NCBI GenBank assembly: GCA_016648135.1
Contig: JADDOH010010949.1
Span: forward strand, 1 to 64,000
Direction: 5' to 3'
Origin: Agrypnia vestita
Taxonomy: Eukaryota > Arthropoda > Insecta > Trichoptera > Phryganeidae
Length of the DNA stretch: 64,000 bases
Under the pieces are notes generated by a model. That model searched no databases. It was not told where the DNA came from and was given only the letters and a program-made list of their open reading frames with translations. Made by a program: the position numbers and the translations under genes. Position 1 is the first letter of the stretch. Every line of letters begins with the position of its first letter. Positions 42,034 through 52,999 of this stretch are shown here, one piece after another.

Positions 42034-43122
42034 TGTAAGGTGTCAAATTTAAGTTAATATTTTATATTTAAAAAAATTAAATAGCGCCGAAAAATGTCAT
42101 CCCTGCGCGCCCGTTCTAGCCATCTTCAGATCCGTAGTTTGCAAGGAAACATCTGTTTCGACCTTTTCGGCCGTTATTGTCCCTTACCCTGCAGAATAGC
42201 TACCCCTCGTTGCACCTACAAGCTGTTTCTTCACACATTCCAGAAACTTCCATATGCTTCGTTTTAAAAGCACACATGTGTAGCGTCCCACGCGCTCATC
42301 CCGCAGTTCAAGGGAAGAAACGGACCACAGAGCATACGCAAAATCTTAATTTTTGCGCGTCCCCGCTTGGACGCGGGAGCGCTGATTCAACTTACAAATA
42401 AATAAGTTTATTTTAAACAATTTGAATGGGGACGCAATCTATTCGCGATCGTTAATCTGTCGTTCTGCCGCCCTCTGTCTCGTCTCCAATCGCGTGGGCT
42501 TGCCGCCCTGCCGTGCCCCTCTACAGCCACTGGTGCAACCTGCCGCCCTACCGACTCGCCTTCGCTTTCGCGGGCAATCTGCCGCTCTGCCGCCCTCCCC
42601 CCACAGCCACGGGTGTAACTCGCCGCCGTCCCGACTCCAGGCGCGGTCCATGACGTGAGGCGGGCCGCCCAAGCAGTACGCTTCGTCCCCCGACGGGCCG
42701 ACGCAGGTGACAGTCCTAGTGAAACTCTCAAGTAAGACAAAGTGAGCCATTTGTTTTTATCCATGTATTGAAGTGTGACCTTTACGAAATGGTCCCGACC
42801 ATAGAATAAATTATCAAACAATATTAATTTTTATATTCGACAACATTATTTTTATATTCCACAACAACTTCTCTGTTATCTTTTGTAAATTGTAAATCTC
42901 CAAAGTTTTCATAAATTTAATGTCCATACAAATTTGTGTTTCATTTGTGGTCAACTGGTCGATGAACTATAATAATACTGAACCCACCCTACACCTGAGG
43001 TATAGAGAGTCCGCCTACCCACCTAGCCGAGGCATAAAAAACTGTAGGTGAGTACTGCTCCAGGTATCACATGATATCATAAATTGTTATAAAGGAGCGA
43101 TTTATTACACTCATCTGTTACA
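42034..43122 (+). repeat. 5' LTR
   Basis: 1089 bp, TGTAA...TTACA. Contains a CG-rich centre (about 42470-42720) that produces spurious frames on both strands, and a hairpin GCGTCC...GGACGC near 42356-42378. Closely similar to the 3' copy apart from one missing tandem unit. Confidence 0.85.
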
Positions 43123-45660
43123 CTGGCGCTTTCCATCGCGGGGCTTTAATATGTTCATAATCCTATATAAAAAAAAAAACATTGACCAGTTTATTGCAAA
43201 TGAAACTTTCAAGGCACTCTATGTACTGTGTAAATTATTTATAACTATTAGTAACTTATATTCAACTTCAGCTGACACCTGTACGGCTACGATAAGATTT
43301 TAAAATTATATTATTTTGCTAAATTTACAAAAATATCTTGTCCACAACTTGCACTATCATATATCTACATTTTCGTATACAAATATTTAAAAAATGCATT
43401 TATTGTTTAATTATATCATTTCTATTGTTATTTGATTTTCTTAGTTGCTTAATCTCAGTTATCTTTTAATTTATATAGGGACACTTATGAATTTTGTTAC
43501 TTGAGTATATAATTTTCTGATACCGGAACTCACAAGTAAAAAAAAAAAAAAAACAACATACATAATTTCTTTACATACTTAACACAAAAGAATCCTTCTT
43601 TGTATTATGCGCGTCAGGTTTAATATTGTACCCATATGTTTATTTTTTTAAATACTAAAGATTTCCCCGGAGTGACAAATTTCCTATTGATATTTCTATA
43701 TAGTATACAGCTAAATATATTTCATTTGTTTTGACTACTAAAACTATAAGAATTCACATATATTTAAAAATAATAATAATAATACTTTTATTGTTTAATT
43801 TCATGTTGTGTATTTTTCATGTAATTTCTTCTAGTTGCTTGAATTCAGTTATCTTTTAATTGCTGTGTATTGATTTTTTTATTCACTGAATATATGATAT
43901 AATTTTTTTTATGAGATACACAGTAATTTTAAAGCATTTAAAAAAAATTTATGGATGTGCCGCTTTTAATTTTAGCAAATATTTTCTTTGATTACTTGGT
44001 TAATTGAGTTTTTTCATTAATTTTTGAATTTTAGGAACGGGAAAATTCTGAATAGTGTTTATATTGAAATGGTTAATTTTTTAATAAACATTTAATAATT
44101 TTTCTAGGCATAATTCAAATGTGATATACTTTTTCTTCTAATGAGGGTAAATTACTGTCGAACTATAAGCGATGACCCGGGCACGCATTCAGGAGCGTAC
44201 AGTCAACCCAATTGTTATCAAACGGAGGCGTACAGGCGTGAGAACGGGGAGTAAATCACTGGGTCGGGAACGATTAAAGTAGTTTTTTTTTATTTAAGAG
44301 AAAACAAAATGAAAAAAGGAAAAGTTTAGTTTGAGGATTTTTTTTTTTTTTTGTAAAAGGAAGTAGTAAGATGGGAAGTTCGCTGGCAGATTTCATTTAA
44401 AAGAGCATCATCATGTGTGACTAATTTGTTTCCGTACTTCTATTCTTTATATACTGTTCAGACTGTTCGCTTAATGAGTCTCGCGACTTGTATCACCTGT
44501 TGGGCTGCTTATCATGTAATATTTTCTATTTTAACTTCTGCCTTAATAATCTCAGTGTTCTCAATTATTCCTGGTTTCCGAGTTTTCCTTTAAGTTTTTC
44601 TTTTTTTTCGCTCAACCTTCTTGATCGTAGGATCATCTGATGTCGATGTGAATTCCGGATGCAAGTTTCTGACATTAAGTATATGTTATCTGCATGACTT
44701 AAACGGAATAATAATCGGCAAATACCACATCAAGGACATACTTAAATTTGATTAGAACATTGTTTCCAGTTTTAGCAACAAAAACTGGTGGCGCTCATTT
44801 TATATATTTCTATCATGTACCCACTGTATATCATATGTGTATTCTCCACGTTCTACGCTATGCCCAAAATTCGCCTTTTGTTTCGCAATTGTTAGGCGTA
44901 AAAAAAATCAATTGGTGACAGCCTTTCCATAGATGTCTGATCCATAAAAGTACCCCCCCTTATTCCTTTCCTTATCGTCGCTGTATACTTGTCAGACGTT
45001 AAACGACTCAAGCCTAAGCTCGAGCTTTAAAGCTCCAAATTATTAGCTAAAATACCGCTTAATTCCGCCCCATCAATTCGCCGCTGTACACATGTCCAGC
45101 AAATGCGAACAGATCAGTTTTTTTTATTAATTCACCCGTACGCTTCGGTTTTACTTTTTATTCAACCGCTTTTAAATTTTATGAATACCATCGACTGTTC
45201 AAAAAAAATTCTCCTTATAACCATACCACTTTTATCATTGTAAATTCTTCTCCCTGTTGTTGGGCAGAGGTGACTGTATGCAAGTCAAATAATTTTTTTA
45301 TGTACGAATATCGAAGTATGTTACTTGGTGGCCACCCAAGAAAAAGATGTTGAATGCCCGGATTATGTATGTTATGTATGTCACCCTCTCTGTCACCAAC
45401 CGCAGTGTGCCCATTCCTCATGCTTGTTTTTAGAGTCGCATTAGTCAATCGAACTATGCCATACCCCGACATCATGCTATCACATTGTCCGTCATCAAGT
45501 CACTGGATTGATAATGGTTTCCCTATTTAAGTTTTATCACGATCTTCTTGGTCGTTCATGCTTATTTACGTGCTCATCTATCCTCGTGTGCTATGATGCA
45601 TGTATTATCTTGTATCTTGTTTTTATTATGACATATCTCGTCCACGGTTTGCCTAACTGC
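43123..45660. other. LARD internal region, first part
   Basis: AT-rich with no recognisable protein. The only frame of note, minus 45215-45475 (86 codons), has no known motif. A GC-richer patch at 44160-44280 is unexplained. Confidence 0.6.
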
Positions 45661-47235
45661 GAGTAGAATATTGGATTGTCTCCTCAATCAGGCCAACTTT
45701 TATTTTTATTTTCATGTCACCCCTGGCATCTACCTGTGCGAGTAGAATATTGGATTGTCTACTCAATGAGGCCAATTTTTATTTTATTTTTTATGTCATT
45801 CTTGTTGACTTTCTGTGCGAGTAGAATAATAGATTGTCTCCTCAATCAGGTCAACTCCATTACCTTTTCCTTCCCTTATCCTTCCCCAAACCGGTGTGCG
45901 GCCTTAACCTGTTCGAGTAATCCCCTCCTCCAGCTGCTCACATCAGGTTAACTTCCCTTTTTATTTTGTGTATTCACAAATATGTTAAATTTAATCATTG
46001 CGAGTAGAATATTGGATTGTCTACTCAATGAGACTAATTTTTTATGTCATCCTTGTTGACTTTCTGTGCGAGTAGAATAATAGATTGTCTCCTCAATCAG
46101 GTCAACTCCATTACCTTTTCCTTCCCTTATCCTTCCCCAAACCGGTGTGCGGCCTTAACCTGTTCGAGTAATCCCCTCCTTCAGCTGCTCACATCAGGTT
46201 AACTTCCCTTTTTATTTTGTGTATTCACAAATATGTTAAATTTAATCATTGCGAGTAGAATATTGGATTGTCTACTCAATGAGGCCAATTTTTATTTTAT
46301 TTTTTCATGTCATCCTTGTTGACTTTCTGTGCGAGTAGAATATTAGATTGTTTCCTCAATCAAGTCAACTCCATTACCCTTTTCCTTCCCTTATCCTTCC
46401 CCAAACCGGTGTGCGGCCTTAACCTGTTCGAGTAATCCCCTCCTCCAGCTGCTCACACCAGGTTAATTTCCCCTTTTATTTTGTGTATTCACACCTGTTG
46501 AATTTAATCATTTCGAGTAGGATACTAGATTGCCTACTCACACCTATGTAATATCGTCACGTTGTATTGCCTATACCGTGAAAGGAGGGATCCTTTACAA
46601 TATCTAACCATGAAAGGGGAGACCCTCAGAATATCCAACGCGATAGGAGTCATCCTGACAAAATGAGTTAGATCACAATAAATTGATTATGCGCGAGAGG
46701 GCTTGCCACCCTTAGAATGTTGGCCTTTTGTGTATGTTCGCATACTACTGTAATTGTCTGAACGATTGGTTTTGGATACCGTGAAAGGAGGGATCCTCTA
46801 CAATATCTAACCATGAAAGGGGAGACCCTCAAAATATCCAAAGCGATAGGAGCCATCCTTACAAAATGAGTTAGATCACAGTTGATTATGCGCGAGAGGG
46901 CTTGCCACCCTTAGAATGTTGGCCTTTTGTGTGTGTTCGCGCACTACTGTAATTGTCTATTTCATAATCTCGAGTAGGGTACCAGATTACCTACTCACAT
47001 TTATGTATGTTAAATTTACCTTTTTATTCAATTGCGTAAGATATTATTTGCTTAATCTTTTTTTTTATGTTCTACATTTTATTTAATCTCGAGTAGGATA
47101 CCAAATTGCCTACTCATATCTATGTATGTTAAATTTACCTTTTTATTCAGTTGAGGAAGATATTATGTTGTTTACTCTTTCTTATGTTCTACATTTTATT
47201 TAATCATCTCGAGTAGGATACCAGATTGCCTACTC
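45661..47235 (+). repeat. Array of 14 stem-loop repeats
   Basis: A 25-nt unit starting GAGTA and ending CTC occurs at 45661, 45740, 45819, 45915, 46002, 46080, 46166, 46253, 46333, 46430, 46515, 46972, 47091 and 47211. Typical forms are GAGTAGA-N11-TCTACTC and GAGTAGG-N11-CCTACTC, 7-bp stems with 11-nt loops. The middle ones sit in a larger unit of about 250-262 bp repeated three times (starts 45740, 46002, 46253), each holding three stem-loops. The closing pair changes A-T to G-C together. Function unknown. Confidence 0.85.
46575..46960 (+). repeat. Duplicated module of tetraloop hairpins
   Basis: About 190 bp present twice (46575-46765 and 46776-46960). Each copy contains three 4-bp-or-longer hairpins with G..A tetraloops: AGGA-GGGA-TCCT, AGGG-GAGA-CCCT and AGGA-GTCA-TCCT (GCCA loop in copy 2). 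It sits inside the stem-loop array. Confidence 0.8.
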
Positions 47236-47506
47236 AAACCTATGTTAAATTTATATAACTATTGTCTAGTATAAGGTTGTCCTTAAGAGCTCTTAGTTAG
47301 TAATGTCTAGTATTAAGATTCTGTTATGCAAATTTTTAAATCTGTAATGAGTATGGAACCTCTGTTAGTAACTATAGTATATGACCATATCACTGGTATT
47401 GCCACCTCCAATAATGGTTTAATTAACACTTGGATAACCATTGCCTTTTCACCTCGGCTTGAGATGTTTTTTCTTTTTTTTCTTCCTTTTTTTCTTTTTT
47501 TTATAT

Positions 47507-47520
47507 AAGATAGAATGGAG
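47507..47520 (+). other. Candidate polypurine tract
   Basis: AAGATAGAATGGAG ends directly at the first base of the 3' LTR. 12 of 14 bases are purines. In LTR elements this site primes plus-strand synthesis. Not a perfect tract. Confidence 0.45.
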
Positions 47521-48739
47521 TGTAAGGTGTCAAATTTAAGTTAATATTTTATATTTAAAAAAATTAAATAGCGCCGAAAAATGTCATCCCCGCGCGCCCG
47601 TTCTAGCCATCTTCAGATCCGTGGTTTGCAAAGAAACATCTGTTTCGACCTTTTCGGCCGTTATTGACCCTTACCCCGCAGAATAGCTACCCCTCGTTGC
47701 ACCTACAAGCTGTTTCTTCACACATTCCAGAAACTTCCACATGCTTCGTTTTAAAAGCACACATGTGTAGCGTCCCACGCGCTCATCCCCAGTTCAAGGG
47801 AAGAAACGGACCACAGAGCATACGCAAAAACATAATTTTTGCGCGTCCCCGCTCGGACGCGGGAGCGCTGATTCAACTTACAAATAACTAAGTTTGTTTT
47901 AAATTTGAATGGTGATGTAAAGTCTCGTCGTCATCGTCGCGATCGTCAAGTGCCATCTGCCGCCCTCTGTCTCGCCTCCAATCACGCGGGCAATTTGCCG
48001 CCTTGCCGCCCCCTCTACAGCCACTGTTGCAACCTCCCGCCCTGTCGACCCGCCTTCGCTTACGCGGGCAATCTGCCGTTTTGCCGCCTTCTGTCTCGCC
48101 TCCAATCGCGCGGGCTTGCCGCCCTGCCGTCCCCCTCTACAGCCACGGTGCAACCTGCCGCCCTACCGACTCGCCTTCGCTTACGCGGGCAATCTGCCGC
48201 TTTGCCGCCCTCCCCCCCGCAGCCACGGATGTAACTCACCGCCGTCCCGACTCCAGGCGCGGTCCATGACGTGAGGCGGGCCGCCCAAGCGGTACGCCTC
48301 GTCCCCCGACGGGCCGACGCAGGTGATAGTCCTAGTGAAACTCTCAAGTAAGATAAAGTGATCCATTTGTTTTTTATCCATGTATTGAAGTGTGACCTTT
48401 ACGAAATAGTCCCGAACATAGAAGAAATTATCGAACAATATTAATTTTTATATTCGACAACATTATTTTTATATTCCACAACAACTTCTCTGTTATATTT
48501 TGTAAATTGTAAAATCACCAAAGTTTTCATAAATGTAATGTCCATACAAATTTGTGTTTCATTTGTGGTCAACTGGTCGATGAACTATAATAATACTGAA
48601 CCCACCCTACACCTGAGGTATAGAGAGTCCGCCTACCCACCTAGCCGAGGCATAAAAATCTATAGGTGAGTACTGCTCCAGGTATCACATGATACTCAAA
48701 TTGTTATAAAGGAGCCATTTATTACACTCATCTATTACA
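47521..48739 (+). repeat. 3' LTR with an extra tandem unit
   Basis: 1219 bp, TGTAA...TTACA. Longer than the 5' LTR because the CG-rich block containing 'tctgtctcgcctccaatc' and 'ccttcgcttacgcgggcaat' is repeated (units of about 135 bp within 47955-48215). Point differences from the 5' LTR are few. Confidence 0.85.
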
Positions 48740-49086
48740 CGCATCTGGCCACCCTGGCCTAGCGGCTAAAGGCCGACTTCGCACTGATTTCGCCTATCAA
48801 ATGCGACTCTCCACACGCCTCGGCCTTTCGTACTTTCTGGGTGATTCTAGTATTTAGGAGAAGGTCCTCGTCGCTTCTAGGCTTTTCCAGATGTTTCTAA
48901 ACGTTTATAGACATTTCCCGAAGTTGTAGATCACCCTAGCACGTTTATAGGCCGTTCTTGATTTTTAGATAGTGTTGTGAAATATAAAATAGGAGTGCGT
49001 AATTATTTTTAGCATCTCTTTACGATACATTTTTTGGGACACTTCGTATATATTAAATAATTAATGTTTCTTTCTAAGCGATTTAA

Positions 49087-50049
49087 CACTCCGTTACACG
49101 CGCGGGGCACAGGTGTGCCCCAGTGAAATATTTTTGCCTATTATTTATTAAACAATGTATCTACAATCTTGCCGCTTCTAATAGCTGTTGTTAGTGTCCT
49201 TGAGTACTCGCTAGTGACGCAACGGCAGCATCGATGAACGGATGTGATCTCTGGAAACTTTTTAGTGTCGGTGGGCCACGCCTGTGCCCCGCGCGTGAGA
49301 TACCGTAACTATTTCATTTTTGAAGAAGGTAAGTCATTTTTGATATTTTCTTATCTATTTCGAATTTCACGTAAAGATAATTAATATTGTGTATAACTGT
49401 ATAATATTTAGCTTTATAATGGTATAATAAAAAATGTGTTTTGTTTGTTTTAGGTACTTATAAACCAAAATGAACAGATTAGAACGACAAATAAGTACTT
49501 GGCTCTTATATTCCTAGAAACATCTTTATGTTGCATGTTATGTTTCATTGAACGTAGAATGCTTTTTTGGGTATAAATCAAAACAATTTGACACCTCTGG
49601 AAGATGACATACCCCGGAAAAGGAGTAAAACAGCTAGGTGCCATGGCTGTGGAAGAGCTAAAAATCGCTCGACTAAAACCGCATGCCAGAAATGTCACAA
49701 GCCTGTGTGTAACGATCATAAATATAGTAAGTGCATTCAGTGTTATAACTAAAAACAAAATGATCTCAATAAGTTAACTATTGAAGACTAAAATCTCAAA
49801 TTTATAATTTCCATGTTAATTTTTTCATAATTTTCTAAGGTTGAGGAAAAAATATTTTTGTTCTTGTTTTTATAGAGAAAAGATTTATTTTTTGTTTTCA
49901 TTATAAGTGTCAATAAAGACTGATTATGTATAAAATATGATTATTTTTTATTTCTACCCACATAACAAATAATCCATCAATTATTTTGGGGCACAGGGGT
50001 GCCCCGCGCGTGTAAATATGTAATTATTTGCAGCGCGTGTAACGGAGTG
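49087..50049 (+). mobile_element. Mini piggyBac element
   Basis: 963 bp between TTAA target sites (49083-49086, 50050-50053). The ends are exact inverted copies, CACTCCGTTACACGCGC. Next to each end lies a palindrome, GGGGCACAGGTGTGCCCC at the left and GGGGCACAGGGGTGCCCC at the right. The interior keeps only the C-terminus of the transposase. Confidence 0.93.
49567..49752 (+). pseudogene. piggyBac transposase C-terminal zinc-finger fragment
   Basis: 61 residues: a basic stretch PRKRSKTARCHGCG, then RSTKTACQKCHKPVCNDH and CIQCYN. The spacing C-x2-C, C-x2-C, C-x2-H and C-x2-C matches the cysteine-rich C-terminal domain of piggyBac transposases that binds the subterminal DNA. The catalytic DDD core is absent. 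The frame opens with TTG, so it is a remnant, not a gene. Confidence 0.85.
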
Positions 50050-50053
50050 TTAA

Positions 50054-51285
50054 ATTCATTTAATTTTAATAAAATAATTGTATGAGTAAGCAGGATTAAA
50101 TCGATTGTCGCCCTACTCAATTTAATGTTATCGACGAAATAAAAACAAAAATAGTTGGTGGTTTTATCGTATGAAGGGAAGTCGAATGTTTTGTAAATAT
50201 TTTCGACGCACAATGAGTATCCGCACGTTATATTTCAACAATGAGACGACGGTGTATAAACTACTATTATATTAGTTTATAAACAATAAACACATCACAA
50301 ACTTCTCGGAATTTATCCAACTGACTGAATTATAGGACAAATGAGATTGAAGTCAAGTTAATTGCTCTATAACTTATAGTAAAAATATAAAACGAGAATA
50401 AAAAAAATACTCGTTTTCGATATTTAAACTTCTTATATAAAGAAGGTTTTAGAAGACAGGAAATCTCATAGCTAGTAACAAAAACTTCGGAGGAGTCTTT
50501 TAGAAGCAATTTTGAATAGAACATATTCCTTAAACTTTAGGTGAAATGTCGACAGTAACGGAAATAAGCGACATCAAAGATTTATTGTTTATTGAACTTA
50601 TATAGATAGATTTATTATTTGTAAATATAAATTACTTATGAGGGCCAATTACTGTAGCGAAACACACCATAAAAGCACTCAGGTTTGAGAAAGATCACAC
50701 AGATGTGTTGTGACCTTACCATAAACCAATTCTGGGATCTCCGGTGTGAGAAACCAGTGTCATTAAAACGCATTGTGGCCGCTGGTCAGTGAGAATGATC
50801 ATTTCCATACAATACATTTTTGAAATTCCGTGAAAAACCATTTAAAATTAAGATAAATAATGGTGTAATGAGTCTTTTAAAGTCGGATCAAATATTTATT
50901 TAAAAAAATATCGACAGCCATAACTTATTGCAAGTAATTAACATCCATGTACCTGCAAAGAATACCAAAAGAGTACTGCCATATTATTGTAACAATGTTG
51001 TGACTGACGGTCGCTCAAAGGAACTCCGCAATATATTTATATTTGAGTATATTTAATAAATTCAGAATCCAAATTCTACGCAATGTACATGCTGTGGAAC
51101 ATGTGATTAATAGTACATTATGTATAATGCACGGACAGCGAAAAATGCCCCAAATGATAGGGCAATGTCATGATAACTGTTCAAATAATTATATTGACCG
51201 GGCATTATAAATAATTTCCTTCACCTATCGTATAATAAAAAGTACGTGTTTTATTCTTTTATTGTGTGACAGTTTAATCATTAAA
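50054..51285. other. Gene-free stretch
   Basis: AT-rich; a degenerate family S copy lies at 50470-50580 (see 19370-19500). No frame over about 65 codons. Confidence 0.5.
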
Positions 51286-51303
51286 CCTAACCTAACCTAA
51301 CCT
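51286..51303 (+). repeat. Interstitial (CCTAA)n
   Basis: CCTAACCTAACCTAACCT, complement of the insect telomere unit TTAGG. Only about 3.5 units, so it may be chance or a fill-in at a repaired break. Confidence 0.7.
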
Positions 51304-51680
51304 GGTCAGTGCATGTCATGCATTTGTTATCGGCTCCCGCGTTCCGCAAGATGTACTTAAAATATCAAATTGCCCAACAAACACTAGGCAATATTCATAA
51401 TGCCCGGACAGTGTAATAAATAGTTCAGTTTTAATAATTGTTTTTCACATGGCCCAATTTGGGTAATTGTCTGGGTATTATAAATAATGTCCTATTATAA
51501 ATAGTGTCCACGACACATACACCCAAATTATAATGAGAAATGCTACCATGCCTTCAAATGTTACAGGAAGTCTCTCACAGGATTCTATAAAAATAGCAGG
51601 GTGAATGAAGTAATTGTTTAATCGTAATAGTTCATACTTTCACAGATCATTTGATTATTTCATCAAAGTATGAACTATTA

Positions 51681-52396
51681 GGGCTTGTTCAGACACAGCG
51701 GGAACCGTTCAGTTTCAGAATCGCGTTTCAAAACATGCGATTTATGTCATCTGTTCACACAGCCGCGGTTAATAAGCGATTTGTGCGCGCGAAAATAAAC
51801 GTCAGTTTGACAGTTCTGGTGCCGTTCTCCATCTTTGAATATCAGAGATATATTCGCTCATTACTTTGTTAACGACGGCCGTCTTCCATGGCAAGACACA
51901 TAAATATCATTCTGTCAGTTCATTTTTGGTGAATAAATACCTACTTCTCTAAAATACTCTTTTTTTCCACCATTTCCAAATATCTCCACCAACTCCTGCC
52001 AAGCTTGGTTCTTGGCATATTTGAGTAATCCTCACACTATTACAGGTCTTTTCTACCATATTACAGGTCTTTTCTCCACTTCATCAATAAAAAATTCAAT
52101 GTCAAAGCGATCCATAACCATAGAAAAGAGAATATAATCCACGCGTGCTCCTGTTGTGACATGGAACCGTGCGGTGCCCGCAACGCGACTGAACGCTCTC
52201 GTAAGGCCCCATAGTAATAGGATCGTGCGGGCGCCGTGCGGGTCTATTTTCTAGCGGTTGGGTTGCGGGCACCGCAGCGGTTGACTAACCGCACGGTTGT
52301 GTCTGAACGATCACATACAAACCTAGGTAAATGAGACCCGCACGGATTTCATGCGATTCTGAAACGGCACGGTTCCCGCTGTGTCTGAACAAGCCC
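51681..52396. mobile_element. Harbinger-type MITE
   Basis: 716 bp with inverted ends of about 40 bp, GGGCTTGTTCAGACACAGCG on both, flanked by TTA at 51678-51680 and 52397-52399. GC-rich subterminal repeats (for example 'ggttgcgggcaccgcagcggttg') fill the right half. Non-coding. Confidence 0.9.
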
Positions 52397-52861
52397 TTAC
52401 TATCGACATGTCAAGATGTTGTAAAAAAAAATGTGCGTCTAAAGGTTTATTTGTTTCAATATTATAATCTATTTACCGTTAAATGCAGGCCACCCTACAT
52501 TTCTCTGTCCGCTATTATTCGCTGTCACGTATTTCAGCAGCGTTAGACGATTTTACCAGTTCAGCATGTTTTAGGGTGGCTTGTCTGCCTCTCAATTCCC
52601 CTTGGGTGCCCTTGGATAACTCGAATTGTCCAATGATATCGTCCTCCGATTTCCTGCGTCCGATCTCATTTTCTTGGAGTATTTTATTATCTCGATTTTT
52701 ATTTTCTAAACGATTATTTTCCTATTCCTTCATTTGATGTCCAACTTCAATTTTTCTATACCCATTTGCATTACGCTTTTGGGACATTTATTTATACACA
52801 AGAGTCCAAGTTTTGCAGTCGTACGTAAACAATCTCTCTCTCTGTGAAGACGCTACAGTCC

Positions 52862-52985
52862 AAATGTTTGTTTGGGTCTAATTCCACCTGCATCCTCACT
52901 TACTTCATCTTCCCACCTTAGCCTAAACCTTTCTACTCTTCTCCTTCCACCTGGATGTCTAGTCATTAATCTTTTAGGGGCATAC
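52862..52985 (-). pseudogene. LINE C-terminal fragment
   Basis: Minus strand: RLMTRHPGGRRRVERFRLRW, then EDEVSEDAGG. The GRRRxxRxRxRWEDEV block is the usual end of a LINE protein. Only about 40 codons remain. Confidence 0.65.
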
Positions 52986-52999
52986 GCAAAAAACGAAAG

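Larger units (their letters stand above)
42034..48739 (+). mobile_element. Non-coding LTR retroelement (LARD-like)
   Basis: Two long direct repeats (42034-43122 and 47521-48739), each starting TGTAA and ending TTACA, bracket a 4398-bp internal region. After the first repeat comes CTGGCGC..., a start resembling primer-binding sites; before the second comes the purine-rich AGATAGAATGGAG. This is the layout of an LTR retrotransposon. The inside has no gag or pol similarity and no frame over about 90 codons; instead it holds arrays of hairpins and duplicated modules. Such elements depend on proteins from a relative. The expected short target duplication is absent (TAAGT on the left, CGCAT on the right), so the unit may be recombined. 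Confidence 0.75.

Noticed and set aside
42408..42821. Frames of up to 137 codons in the LTR (also 47899-48438)
   Set aside because: They overlap on both strands in CG-rich LTR sequence, differ between the two LTR copies in frame, and show only Arg/Ala/Gly-rich low complexity.
43122..43145. Named tRNA primer-binding site after the 5' LTR
   Set aside because: It starts TGGCGC like many such sites, but the following bases do not match a tRNA end I can name, so no tRNA is assigned.
45661..47235. CRISPR-like array of palindromic repeats
   Set aside because: Spacing is irregular (about 65-430 bp), 'spacers' are themselves repeated, there are no cas genes, and the DNA is animal. The repeats belong to an LTR element.
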